Below, in pieces: positions 35,023-47,070 of a stretch of 64,000 bases of DNA. Each line of letters begins with the position of its first letter. Position 1 is the first letter of the stretch. A program made the translations under genes and the position numbers. This DNA is from Isoetes taiwanensis (taxonomy: Eukaryota; Streptophyta; Lycopodiopsida; Isoetales; Isoetaceae): the NCBI GenBank assembly GCA_021234155.1, contig JAJEKV010000016.1:2840471-2904470 (forward strand), written 5' to 3'. The notes under the pieces were generated by a model that was given only the letters and a program-made list of their open reading frames with translations, ran no database searches and was not told the origin of the DNA.

Positions 35023-37300
35023 CTAAGTGACATTACTCAACCGATGTAATGGACACCACCATTCCACGCGCACCTTATTGAAGTTAACATCACCTTCTTC
35101 TTTTGCAAATATCCGAGATAGTGTATCCCAAACCACACCGGATAGGTCTCTAGATCCGCTTGGTTTTGCTACTACAAATTGGTGGCCTCCACGTCCAAGA
35201 GAAGGTTCATAACAATCCATGCCTAGATATTTTGGCCTATCCTTCTTAGGACCAACATAGTGTTTATCGATTGAGGAGGAGCATATGCCTTCACAATGCT
35301 ACTAATGGTACCATCATCTTCGGCCTGACCAAAATAATGTTTTCCACTTACTTTTTAGGGAACCACCCTTCTTTTTAGCTCTTCCGAGGATGTGTCTACC
35401 TCATCCAACAAGTTGATCACCTTCTTCCAATAATCTATCAATGCTCGATTAGTCTCATCTCAATTAGTTTGCCAATGCTTGATGTAGTCATTGATGCCAT
35501 CCTTAGTCAATCCCAATTGCTTGACTTCTTCAGCTTGGTTTTAGAGCTTTTTGTTGACCAGAGGTATCATAGACTTGCCATTTGCATCCCCAATGCCAAA
35601 TTTCTACCCCACCTCTTCACTTCTCCTCCTCAAGGTCTCATTTTCCATTGCATGATTGGAATCCCTTCTCTCACCCAAAAAGTGAATTGAAGAGGTCTAG
35701 AATGACCTTCCATGTCGAGAGCATAACCATCCACAAAACTCTTCCAATCGGCACTTCTTCTATGATAGATCCTATAGGAGATGGATTTGTACATCCATGA
35801 AATATTTCCAATAGCCCGAAAAGTTGGTAACCTGTCATTGTCTCAATACATGACTATATTTTCCAAACAATGCATCCACATCCTCATGAGAGTATGTCCC
35901 ATTAGGAACCCCAAATTGACTCTTTCAAAAATACCCACAAATGTTAAGTAGGATAGGAAAAGAAAACATCCACCGTTCTTATTTTGACCCGGCAGACAAT
36001 TATCTAGTTGCAAGAGGAGCTTTCTGAGCAGATCTCGAGGTTTGGCACGAGATGTTGAAGCTCCAACATGTTCATTAGGTCCATTTCTCCTAAACCTTGC
36101 CTTGCTAAACTTTTCAATACCAATTAGGGGTTCCATCCAACAATGCACTATGTGTAGTGCCCGCTAGTCAGAGGATCCCCCAGAGGGTGACCATTGTAAC
36201 CCTTCTCATAGTTTCTAAACACCTCATGATACTCCCAATGTGAAAAACCGACCATCACTCCACAACTCTAAACCTAAATGGCCATAATAGGTCCGAGACC
36301 CACCATGCAATATTGCCCCGGGCCATTGAAATCAAAAGGGTATGATCTTCCACATGACTTAGGAATGTACTTGAATTGTGGAAGACAAGTCTTCTTGGTC
36401 CATTTTATCATGTGTACACATAGATAGTTATTAGGTTCCATTGCGTATAAGGTCCTCCATATCCAATAAGTTGATCTACATGATAGTTGATCCATCATAT
36501 GGTCCTTCATATGTTCCCTTATCTTTGCCCTTAGACTTGGTTGTACGCCTTTATCTAGTGTCTCCTTCAGCTTAGCACATAAATTGCACTTGGCAAAGTT
36601 GTTTGAAGTTGCTATGGTCACATGCTTGAAATGCTTATTCCATAGCCTACTAAAACCTGGCCGGGATATAGAGGCCACTCCAAGTTCTCTAAACAATGCA
36701 TTTATTTCCTCTAATATGCTCTTTCCTTCGGGTACAATGGGATGGCAATCTCTTTTCAACAATAACTCTACCCCTGCTCATCCTTCTTACTCTTATGTGG
36801 CATGTTTTCTCGCATTGAAATCCACATATCTTTCAAATATTTCCTTTGCGAAATATAGTTCTTGAGGTAGGCCTTACGGGCCGTTGTTCCCATGCAATGC
36901 AATCCTACTACCATTTTCATGTCTCTTTTGCCGGTTGGCCAAGAAGAGGTTGGAATTCCATGTATAGCCATCCATGCTTTTTGAACATATCCACTTTCCA
37001 TGTGAACATTCTAATACAGAGGCCCAACAACATTCACTTCCTCTAACCTCGCATCGGGGCTTCGGGAGAACAATCATAACTCGACTTGCATCTTTTGGTG
37101 GGATAATGTTTGAAAGTTGGAAGTGGCCTCTTGCTACACCTGTGGTGAACATTATTGATAATGGTTCTACATCTATAGGAAACGTGTAGTTCCCCTCAGC
37201 TTGAATATCGTCCCCTAGGCCATGCAACAATAGTTGGACCCTCTAGTTGCTTCACACAAGCTAGGCATTCTTGTTTGCCCTAACCCTTTTCCTTCCAATT
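35023..37300 (-). pseudogene. decayed DUF7869-type gene (transposon-related)
   Basis: Minus-strand pieces in order 37,230-36,874, 36,762-36,274, 36,148-35,843 and 35,220-35,023 read as one broken protein. A Cys-containing segment 'FAKCNLCAKLKETLDKG' leads to 'AKIREHMKDHMMDQLSCRS' and a 'YLCV..TCLPQF' segment. One frame over at that point, 'HDKMDQ' replaces an expected D.MDQ-like box, marking a local frameshift. Then 'LLLQLDNCLPGQNKN', 'FVGIFERVNLGFLMGHT' follow, matching the DUF7869 pattern LQLDNC.R.NKN ... GIF..V..GFL.VGHTHEDID. Such proteins are abundant in non-seed plants and oomycetes and look like DDE-type transposase relatives; the function is not established. The acidic residues after GHT are lost to another lesion. 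Confidence 0.6.
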
Positions 37301-37380
37301 GTCATATAATTTTTGAGATTGCCACACCTAACCCGTGTCCTCCCCTAATCTTTCATCATTCACCGCATTGATAGGATCTG

Positions 37381-37653
37381 CTAGAACAATAATCCCTTCT
37401 CCCATCTTGCCTCTCTCAGCATGCATGCATGGATCTTGACCTTTTGTTTTTCCAATCGACCCGTGTATAAAAGTACAATTTCCTTTCCCTTGGCATCATC
37501 CTTTTCATTTGAGGTCTTTTCCTTTCCTTTGCCATCATCAACATCATTTGGAGTCTTTTCCTTTCCTTTGCCATCATCAACATCATTTTGAGGTATTTTC
37601 CTTTCCTTGGCCATCATGTTCATTAGTTCGGGATTTTTCCTTGCCTTGATCAA
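37381..37653 (-). pseudogene. Lys/Asp-rich repeat peptide, likely N-terminal part of the DUF7869 gene
   Basis: 90 codons on the minus strand with three copies of a 12-13-residue unit (NDVDDGKGKEKT and variants), followed by 'GRLEKQKVKIHACMLREA'. At DNA level this is a minisatellite of about 39-40 bp at 37,484-37,620. It sits directly upstream, same strand, of the DUF7869-type region, and charged N-terminal repeats are common in such proteins. Linking the two is inference. Confidence 0.4.
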
Positions 37654-37844
37654 AGATCATTAGGGGCCTTTTTTTTAGCATTTTGCATGCCATTGACCTA
37701 GAATGCATAAAACATATAGTAAGTTAGCATATCCAAATAACCTCTCAATAACATGTTCATAAATGAAAGCCTCATATGTCTTATTCTATTTGATCATTCT
37801 ATTTATATAATGGGACTCCCCAAGTTATTTTCCTCAACATTATA

Positions 37845-38290
37845 TATGAATAAAACCCTCTACTTATTAACCTTCTAACTTGTATCCTATAATAACCTTT
37901 GTAATAAATTTTAAGCTTGTAATTATAAGGGATAACCCTTATAAGGGTTAACCTTAAAGGGTTAATTTAACCCTTAAAGGGATAACCTTGGTATCCTATA
38001 ATAACCCTTATAATAAATTTAACCTTGTTATTACAAGGGAATAACCTTGTCCTTAAAACAATTAACCTTGGTATCCTATATGAATAAAACCCTCTACTTA
38101 TTAACCTTCTAACTTGTATCCTATAATAACCTTTGTAATAAATTTTAAGCTTGTAATTATAAGGGATAACCCTTATAAGGGTTAACCTTAAAGGGTTAAT
38201 TTAACCCTTAAAGGGATAACCTTGGTATCCTATAATTATTACAAGGGAATAACCTTGTCCTTAAAACAATTAACCCTTGCAATAAATTTT
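37845..38290. repeat. tandem duplication (about 234 bp) rich in AAGGGTTAA/TTAACCCTT palindromes
   Basis: Two copies, 37,845-38,078 and 38,079 onward. The first about 160 bp of each is nearly identical, after which the second copy is internally shorter. Inside each copy 'ataaccctta', 'taagggttaa', 'aaagggttaa' and 'ttaaccctta' alternate, so the strand can fold on itself repeatedly. Not telomeric: the units are inverted, not head-to-tail. Non-coding. Confidence 0.75.
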
Positions 38291-38299
38291 TCTTATAAT

Positions 38300-39300
38300 G
38301 GCGCGGTACAAATTTTGAAAGCGCTTATTATTTCAAGTTAGCATTCGCTGTTTCGAACTTTTCTCTCTCTTTCGAATTCCACCCAATTCCACAAGTTCTG
38401 GGCTTCCGCCCCACCTTACGCGCTTCTAATTCCTAATACATACGCCCGGGAAACTTCAATTTCTTCCCTGTCAATCTTTGCTTCAATCTGCTTCTAAACT
38501 GTCTCACTTCCAATCAATCTAAACCTTTTCAATCGGCTTCTTTCGGCTTCTATACACTTTTTAACTATCCAGCTTCTCGGCTTCTATCGTTTTTATTTAA
38601 GCTTTGAGCTTTGGCTTCTACAATCTTACGCTTTGGGGTTTTGTTTCTACAAAGCATTCGGGTAAGGTCTCTGGTTTTTTGGCTTTTAAACTCTCTACAA
38701 TCTCTACGGCTTGGAATAACAAAGTTTTTACGGTTTTGGTTTTGGTGTTAAGCTTCTACTTCTCGGTTCCCAAATTAGTCATTTGCTATTGCTTCTTCTC
38801 CGGCTTCTTAAGGCTCAAATCATCTATTGTTCTTAAGGTTAGTATTTCCTGTTCTTTACTTAAAGTAGTATACGAGCTTCAGGGTTAATCAAGGGGAGTG
38901 CTTTCTGGCTTAGACTTTTACATGCATCAGTCCTATACTGGCCTAGCACCTTCGGATACAGATCTATTGCTTATAAACATGTTTCTATTGTTTATATGAT
39001 CTTGCTCTATGATCTTGCTTATATGATTTTGTCAGATCTTGCTCTTATTCTATTTCACTAGCTCTTGCTCTATCCGCTTATTCTATCTCGCTCTAAATAA
39101 TGAACCAAAACAATGAACAAAATCAATGAACTATGATCTAAAACTCTTAACTGTGTTTCTAATCGCTTCTAAATAATGAACCAAAACTATGAACTATGCT
39201 CTAACCGCTCTAAATAATGAACCAAAACAATGAACTAGATAATGAACTAAATAAGGAGTCTTTCTGCATGTTTTTTCTATAGAATGAAAAGTTAGAATGG
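38300..39300. other. no recognised gene; pyrimidine-rich, exon-like traces
   Basis: A 94-codon frame at 38,604-38,888 (+) is Phe/Ser/Leu-rich and driven by T-rich composition ('cggcttct' recurs). Around 38,990-39,230 short phrases 'cttgctctat' and 'aataatgaaccaaaac' repeat. Nothing can be assigned. Confidence 0.35.
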
Positions 39301-39526
39301 GCGAAATCGCGCTTGGCGCATTTCTAGTTTGGCGTTCGTAGTTTGGCCTTTCTATGTCATACTGCTTTACACAAATCGCGCCAGGCGCGTGTGAAGTACA
39401 TCTGTGAAAAATCAATATAGCAAACGCGCCTGGCGCGTTTTGGATTTTGTATATTTTGAATCGTTTTCTGGGGAGAGGAATATCATTTGCTAATTAGTTA
39501 ATTTCTCTCGTTCTAGTGCATTACAC

Positions 39527-39895
39527 ATGGCCGCTTCTAGTTCAAATGTACTTCCCCTGGACGACCATCAACGCCGGACCCCATAAGATACTACTTGATT
39601 GTGCCGCTTCAAAACATTCACAGAAAGCCGGAGAAGCCATATGATGACGCTTTGGGGGGCCATGGGAATGCTACCATCGCATCACACCGACATATACTTC
39701 CTCATGCTCTTAGTAAGGCTCATGCCAACAAATAAATACGAGGATTTGATTTATAGTATCAAGGATCGATACAACACTCTGGTTTGGAGACTCGACATTC
39801 GCAGGGAGGAAGAGGATGTTGTCATATCAGAGTGGTCCAACTGGCACTTTACTCGGTATTGGGCCGATGATGTGGGCCTATGTGACATTTTGTAA
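39527..39895 (+). pseudogene. broken coding-like segment, unrecognised
   Basis: Starts with a plausible ATG (MAASSSNVLPLDDHQRR) at 39,527, hits two stops within about 70 bases, then is open from 39,599 to 39,895 with 'YEDLIYSIKDRYNTLVWRL' and 'SEWSNWHFTRYWADD'. The Trp/Asp/Tyr-rich helical peptide looks protein-like, but I cannot assign a family. GC palindrome copies flank it on both sides. Confidence 0.3.
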
Positions 39896-41027
39896 AGATA
39901 GGAAGAACTCGCGCCGGGCGCATTTTCAAAGATGGAGATGTATATATTTTTTTGATTATAAATACAAACTCGGGCCTGGCGCAATTTTGCAGCTTAAACT
40001 TTAATGTCACGCTTTATTTTATTATGTTTTTATATGCAATGTCGAAAACATTGAATCCTTTGATGCCCTCCAGCCTAAGAGGATCAACCCCAAGAAACTA
40101 CATATTTTCATTAACGCGGTAGTTTCATGGGGTTGATAAGACAAGCAAAGAACATCAAAGAATCCAAAATTCACAACATCACGCAGAGGTTATGATATAT
40201 TCTTTTTTAGGACCCGCCCTCGATATACATACCTTTTCAAAATTTAAGATCTATAAAATTATAGCTTTTTGTATCGTAAGTCCGTACATACCTTTTTAGA
40301 CGCTTTTTTGGCCACGCCACAAATGTGCCCACGCCTCCCCGACATTGTGTCGCCACCGGATGTCTTCTTGAAGAGCTTCATCCTCATAGTTGCAATTTAT
40401 AATGCTCACTTTACGTAAACTGCTTCCAAGAGGGACGCCATGGCACTTAGATTCGTGGTCCGTGTCTTCGATTTTACATAATCCAAGTCGACGCTTCAAG
40501 TTTGTCAAGCATTAGATAGCATTCTTTCTCCGAAACCGATAATTGAAAATATTAAAAGATGATTTCTCATGAACAGTCTTGACGAATATACTATGTTTCA
40601 AGAACATTCAAATCGTACTCACCATAGTTCCTACGACATGATAGCGATCGCTAAGTCAAGGCTACGATCACCGAGTTGATCAAAGAAGTTGATCAGCGAG
40701 GAGGCGAGGAGGCTGGGCGATCACGAGTTGATTAGGGCGAAGTTGATCAGCGAAGCCTACGAGTCGATGCGGTTTCTGAAAAATTCGTGGCGAATGAATA
40801 ATTCGACGTGCGATAGGCGTTTCTTGAAAATAATAAAATAAATATCCGCGGATGCGCTTTAATAAGAAAATTAAGTTTATAATTTGAAATGAGCGGGATA
40901 AGCGGTTAATTTAGGTGGGATAAATTGTAATTTAAAATTGGATAGCAATCGACGGTTCGTAATGCACCCATATCATTATAAATTTGAATCGCGTCCCCAT
41001 AACATTTCATTCGAACATTGCAAATGA

Positions 41028-41150
41028 TATGGCCCCGGGAGGATCCGGCGAACGAGAGGTAGAGGCGGAGGGAGAGGCGCAGGAGAGGTGGGCGACGGGC
41101 CAACACCGTGGAGGTTCCCCAACAAGTCGACAAAGACTCGAAGAAGCGGT
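41028..41150 (+). CDS. possible first exon, unrecognised
   Basis: ATG at 41,028 opens MAPGGSGEREVEAEGEAQER... and runs to a GCG|GTATTT donor-like site at about 41,150, after which the sequence becomes T-rich and intron-like. The amino-acid composition (Gly/Glu/Arg) fits a disordered N-terminus. There is no downstream exon I can link with confidence. Confidence 0.25.
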
Positions 41151-42261
41151 ATTTACTATTTCTTCTCGATTTCTACGCTTTACGTTTTATTTTTAAGTTT
41201 TCTCCCTACTGTCTGTGTGGTTTTTTTTATCATTTTTCTACCTCTCGTGGTATTTTCTACCTTCTATATTGTTTCGCGGTGTCATTTCTACCGCTTTTAC
41301 TACCTTGTTTTGTCTCTTTTTGTTATAATCTTCTCCCGTACACTGTGTTTTTTGTTTTGTATTCTCCATTTCGCAATCCTAAACCGCTTTTATTATAGTT
41401 TCTTTCGGACTTTTTGTTTTATACTTTTGTTCCGCATCAGTTCTTTTGACAAGTCTTTTTGTAGCCTAGTATGTCTCTTTATAATATAGAGCGCCCCAGA
41501 GGGGCCCTCTTAAAACGGCGGCTCGGCGCGATTTATAATGTAGAACGCCTCTCGATATGATTGTTTTTTTATTGTCTCTCGCTACTTTTCGCTTTTGAAA
41601 GTAAGGCGTGATTTCATTACTCACCACATGATTGTAACTTTCGGATCTTCTAAAATGTGAAAAGAAAAGCAAAGCCTCACAAGCAGGTCAAGGGACATCC
41701 GCATTTAAAAAACAAGAACGGAGGAAGATGTATCACTGCGTGATTTGGCACACGCCAGACCATTGACGATACGACTAATAATGAAGGCTCGTAGAGCCTC
41801 CATGTCCGTAAGAAAATCTACCGTAGGGCTCAATGGTATGTGAAGATCTTCAAGACTAGCGGAAAGACAGATCCGATTTTCATGTCTAGAGTTAAGGAAA
41901 CAGATCAAATGAAGAAACAAGGTATTCGATCACATGCGAAGAACAGGACGATTCATACTGCTCCATATTACTTGAAGCGGCCTAAAAAATAAAAAGTATT
42001 GAAGAAGTTAAATTATCAGCAGTGTAAGTACCTTTTTAAAGAGACCGCCTCTAAGAACGGATGAGGTCATAGATAACCTCTTCAAATTTATCGGTCGTGT
42101 GGTGAACCATTGACACCAAGAAAAATATGTGAAGGTCTCTCACCGTGAGAAGAGCAATCAAGATAAGGTCACCGCCTAGTCCAGCACTACAAGCTTTAAA
42201 AGAGAAGGAAGATGCAAGTTCTAGAGCCGTGGAAACACCGACGCTCTAGGCATTACGTGAT

Positions 42262-42576
42262 ATGACTAGTGATGACGACAAGGTGAGACAGCTTAGAGGC
42301 CATGAGCAAACTCAAGAAATATGCCGACAAGTATCCACTGGCCTTAACTTCACGCATCCTATCCATGTCCACAGCTTTTCGTGTCCACGAAGGCTATGTT
42401 TGTCGCCAGAAGATATGACAAGCAAAGACGCAATGGAAATAGTCAACAAAGATGATAGAAAACCCGACATAAAAGCCAATGCCTACAGATGTGGTGCCTT
42501 TGATATGAAGACGAAGAAGGTGTTGATATGGAATAAACTTGAAGATTTAATTGGCAACCCGATATTCACTTCATGA
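42262..42576 (+). CDS. hypothetical ORF fragment
   Basis: 104 codons, charged (for example 'DAMEIVNKDDRKPDIKANAY'). No domain recognised. It is followed by an overlapping frame (42,551-42,820) in a different phase, so a lesion may separate parts of one protein. It lies in the region of GC palindromes. Confidence 0.25.
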   Translation: MTSDDDKVRQLRGHEQTQEICRQVSTGLNFTHPIHVHSFSCPRRLCLSPEDMTSKDAMEIVNKDDRKPDIKANAYRCGAFDMKTKKVLIWNKLEDLIGNPIFTS

Positions 42577-42857
42577 TAATAGATGGCCAAAGATTCAAAG
42601 TGGAGGCGCAGAAGGTTTTGATCACCAAGCACAAAAAACGGAAATCGCTTATTCTATAGATCGTATTCAATCAGAAATTGCCGGCCTCGGCTCAACAACA
42701 ACAGCCAAATTAGTCAAATCAAGGCCACAACAAATGACATGGGAAAGACATTCCTATACAAAAGGTATTTTATTTTTCCACACATATGTTTCAACAGCAT
42801 GCCAGGCGCTGTTGCGCTAATCACGATTTAAAAGAACGCTGAAAGCGCTCGGGCGCC

Positions 42858-43020
42858 GATTTCTTCATGTGGCATACATGAAGAAATCGCCCAGCGCCGC
42901 TTTTGTAAATACGCGATTAGCCGAAAACGCCGCCGCACGCTTTATGTTGTTATTTGTTTTGACGGCTTCACAGAAACGCCGCCGGGCGCGATTTTTCATG
43001 TGGCATGAAGAAATCGCGCC
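42858..43020. repeat. two hairpin-forming inverted repeats with GC clamps
   Basis: GATTTCTTCATGT (42,858-42,870) pairs with ACATGAAGAAATC (42,876-42,888) across GGCAT. About 100 bp on, GGCGCGATTTTTCATG (from 42,984) pairs with CATGAAGAAATCGCGCC (to 43,020) across TGG with one bulge. Both stems are extended by GGCGC/GCGCC of the palindrome family. Non-coding as far as can be seen. Confidence 0.7.
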
Positions 43021-43099
43021 AGCGCCGCTTTTAAATCCGCGAGTTAATCTAAAACGCTACCGGCGCCGCTTTATATTGTTACTTTCACTACCAGATATT

Positions 43100-46000
43100 T
43101 TATTTATCTAACGCCCATATTTTTCAATCCGTATGTGGAGCAGCTTGCATGCACGCCAGAACCAATGGATCAATATGGAAAACCAATGCCGACGACAAGG
43201 GCAATCTAAGAGTGCCGAATTCAAATTACTAGAAAGGACACCGTACAAACCATAATACAAGACAAGACTAAGGGCACTAGATCAAAGAAGAAAAAAGGGA
43301 TGCACAAGTCGCCTCAAGAGCAAACGGTGCCAAAGGATGCCCTCGCAAGATTGTTTTTTCTTCCGACTGTATGGGAAAAGTGGAACGAAATTTTGGGACG
43401 CCTATTCTAAAAAGAAGCCGTGATTCGTATGGCGTGTTTCCTCCGCAAGATACGCCTATTTTTATATAGGTATCACAAAATGAGAAAGGCACAAGGATTG
43501 ATGATGCGTAATTAATCTCTAATCTAGATAGTTGCATCGAAAGGAAGTTATCTACAAGAAAACGCCTCGCAAAGAAAGCACTTGACATCTTTCAAGATGC
43601 ATGCGAATCGATAAAAAATATGAAAGTCCCGAAAAGGTCAAGTTGGCGAGAACCGCAAAGGCTCGTGAGACTTCATATTATCGAGATAGGCTTAATGCAA
43701 AAAGTACAACGATCTAATGATGACATTAAGAAATATGTATTTTGGTCAAAAGATTTTGTGAAGCGGCAAAAGACGAAGAATGTGGCAACCCTTAAGGGGA
43801 TTCACACGAAAGTGGCGTCCAGGGTAGCCCTTAAGCTCGAAATATCGCCAAAAGGCTATTTTTTTGGACATTTGGATTTTTTTCCACTATTGTGCAGTAG
43901 GGTCAATTAGAAGTGGTGCCAATAAAATGTCGCCACCTTGTCTACAAAATTTTCTCCCTCCATTCATAATTTAGCCTACTTAACTAAATGATGGTTTCTT
44001 AAATTCGCCACCATGTGAATTCCCGTTCTTGATATTTATTCTAAATCGCCCCTAACCCCCTGAAAATCATGTAAGAGTAATACGAATTCCATGTGAATTC
44101 TATTTCTGGTAAAAAATTTGAAATTGTCATTTACCTCCAAAAAAAAAGGGAACAAATCCATGCACGGTTTATGGATCTCATGATCCGGCTCCAACATCCA
44201 GGTATGGCACGAAGATCCTAGAGTTTTTTTCCTTTTGGTCTATTGTCTATCTAATCTCAAAAAGATGTTTGAAATCAAATCGGTTTGTGCTTGCCTACCA
44301 TAACATGCATTCATGCATGCAATTGCTATTCCAATTTTGTGGCATTCGGCTAAGTTTGTGTTACTTCTTGTTGTTTACCCCTTAGCATGGAGCATTCCCT
44401 ACTTAAATTTGGCTTGGGAGATCAAATAGTTGCCAATTTCTAGGCTAAATAATATTGACCAAGATTCGCCTACGTTTCTATAGCTAAAAATTCTAGCCGG
44501 GAGAAATTCGCCAACATAACTAATCTCGAAAACCTAAGATTCGCCTACCATTCTAAATTACACCTATGCAAATTTGGCCTTAAGGGCTACCCTGGTGGCG
44601 TCTGACCTAAAAAGAAAAGTTGCTTTGGTGAAGAAGACGACAAGAGGAGTCCCCTTTTTCTATAAGGTGTCCACCGGTTATAAGTGTGCCTTACCGACGT
44701 GGGTGAAGGGCCAACCGACATCACTCTATTTGTTCTTGATAGCCGTGGGTACGAGATGGACACAAGATGATTACAAAGACCTTCTTCAACACATGCAAAT
44801 GTTTTAATGAATCGAGATGCATTATACTATTGTGACAGTTTACCCTCCGACATTTCCTACGATATGCACTAGTCAGCCGCAAATGATCTCGAATGCATTA
44901 AAGTGATGAGGCAAGCAAGAATGATAGATGAAAACAAAGATAGTGAGTTTAGTACCGAAAGTAAGATCTCACATGTGCTAGTCCTTATGATAGCCATTAT
45001 GGATGATAAAGAATATGAAAGACTCAAGGGGAAACCAAGGTGAGAAGATTGTTTGGCAGTGCTATCCGGCCAGATGAACCCCTATTGAAAAATGTTTTTA
45101 TGTCGAATCCAATGTCAAGACAAAGGGAAAGGGACCGCAGATGTGGATGTGGACTTTGAAGAGGACCTAAGAGGAAGAGGAAGAAGAAAACCTGGGTCGA
45201 ATCCTTTCACCAATCAAGTATGAGCTACCGACGGCGCATAAAAGGAGGTCAATAAGTACGGGTTTTCTTTGGCCCTTTCGAAGTTTTCTGATTGAAGCCT
45301 TCCGCCCTTTAGAGTCTACGTGTTGGGAGTTTCATGTTGAGGTTATGTCAAGCGAAGCTCAAGCTAGCTAGAAATGCCAAAGTGTGTTCTCGATGGTCAA
45401 GCCAAGGACTTCCTTGATATTTTTTCGAGAAAGTGCTAGAGGTGGCACCTAGGGTCCGATAGGTAGTGCAAAAATAAAGCTTCCAAAATAAGTCCCAATT
45501 ACCTGCAGATCCGCCGCGCAGAGCTGAACAAAATGAGAAAGCGATGGAGCATATAAAGATGAATATCGACAAGCAAAGAAATTTTAACTATGCGGCCGAG
45601 AGCTGCGTGCTATAATTCCAATCACATTGGAAAATCCGGAATCAAGGGGATGTAGGTAACGCAAACGGCTGAAGACAAAATCCTAGATGATAGAGTGGAT
45701 TCGAAAGCTCGAAATCGCTAGCATAAAGAGTAATGAAGTATCAACCATAGTTCAAACACTAAGTGATGTGGTCGACACTTCCGCGCATCAAGACAAATGA
45801 GAGTAAGCTCATCATTGCGATGTTGAACAGAACCGAAGGTATGTTCTTCAACAATGAAAATCGCGCCCGCGCGATTTCAATTCTTCAAATGAATGAAAAT
45901 CGCGCCAGCGCGATTTCAATTTTCTTTTTCCTTGTCTCACAAGTGTGTGCTTTATTATTACGCACCTAATCCCCGTTTCCTCCAAAATTCCGTGTTCGAT

Positions 46001-46790
46001 TTGGAATGGAGTGCTCGCAAAACGTTACCTAAAGCACACCGACCTATCATGGTATGCACAGAAACCATTTGAGACACGCATGAAAATGGGTATATCCGCA
46101 TGTCAGATCCGGAAGGAGATGTTAGACCAAGCTTTCTTTTATTTTGTTGTGCAATTTGGTCGCCGATGGAGAATAGAAATATACAGAAGTTTTGAGAGTA
46201 GTTCCCCATTACATAGAGATTGGGCATCTGCTTGGGATCGAGCAAATGTAAGTCATTCAATAACCCAAGGATCCTACAGTAAAAAACATTTGTGAAATGC
46301 TTGAGCGACATGATGGATGACTTGGGCGCTCGGAGAAGGAAGACATCATTATAGTTGATGATGACGCCTTTGAAGTGTTGCTTCAATCGACCACACGCTA
46401 CTAAATCCACCATCCTATCATCCCCCGGCTGATTTGACAAAGATGACTTCCCGCCGCTTTGTCAAGATTCTTGCACCTAAATAGCTAAGGAAAACGGCCA
46501 AGAGATACAAACACTATACCCGCAACTTAATCCTGGACAGGGAAATTGACAGGACCTAGAGAAGATCGTTCTAGAAAGGGAACTTTTTGATATATATATG
46601 TATACGTGAAATACACTTTCCAAAAAGTTTTGAATATGAAATATACTTTTACACCAACCTCTTTCAATATATATTGTGTTCTTATATCAAAGATTATTGG
46701 TTCCGTAATGCATTGTTTTTTATATATGGTTTTGCTATACTTGCAATAATTTGTATGTATATACCAATAATTTAGGTGTGTATAAATAGG
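43100..46790. other. decayed coding-like DNA, unrecognised
   Basis: Charged open stretches on both strands (43,620-43,910 plus; 44,574-44,807 plus; 45,945-46,295 plus; 45,958-46,440 minus). A plus-strand peptide near 43,620, 'YESPEKVKLARTAKARETSY', looks protein-like. No family can be named. Two near-identical 38-bp units containing the GC palindrome and 'gatttcaatt' lie at 45,857-45,921. Confidence 0.3.
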
Positions 46791-46791
46791 T

Positions 46792-47070
46792 ATGCATGAA
46801 ATTGGCAAACCATCGGCTTCGGCCTCCGCCTTGTTATTATGGCACATTCTATTACCTCGCCAGATGAACCATGCACCTCAGGTGCCGCGAGCTAGAAATA
46901 GAACTTCAGATCGGCTTGACGCTTGCTATGAATCCCTCCGCTTCTATCCCGATCCCTTTGATGTTGTAATCCATCTTATATGGAATCCAGAGTATGGTTT
47001 GTTCATGATCGACAGATCTCAAAGACCGCCCGCAGTGGGCTTTTCGGCGATGATTCTGATTAGTTTTTAA
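46792..47070 (+). CDS. hypothetical ORF fragment
   Basis: 92 codons including 'SDRLDACYESLRFYPDPFDVVIHLIWNPEYGLFMIDRSQRP'-like sequence, given here in short: 'DACYESLRFYPDPFDVV' and 'NPEYGLFMIDRS'. It reads like the C-terminal part of a protein, but no family is recognised. It ends about 35 bp before another GC palindrome copy. Confidence 0.25.
   Translation: MHEIGKPSASASALLLWHILLPRQMNHAPQVPRARNRTSDRLDACYESLRFYPDPFDVVIHLIWNPEYGLFMIDRSQRPPAVGFSAMILISF

Noticed and set aside
37900-38250. Interstitial telomere repeat
   Set aside because: AAGGGTTAA and TTAACCCTT alternate in inverted orientation and do not form head-to-tail TTTAGGG arrays.
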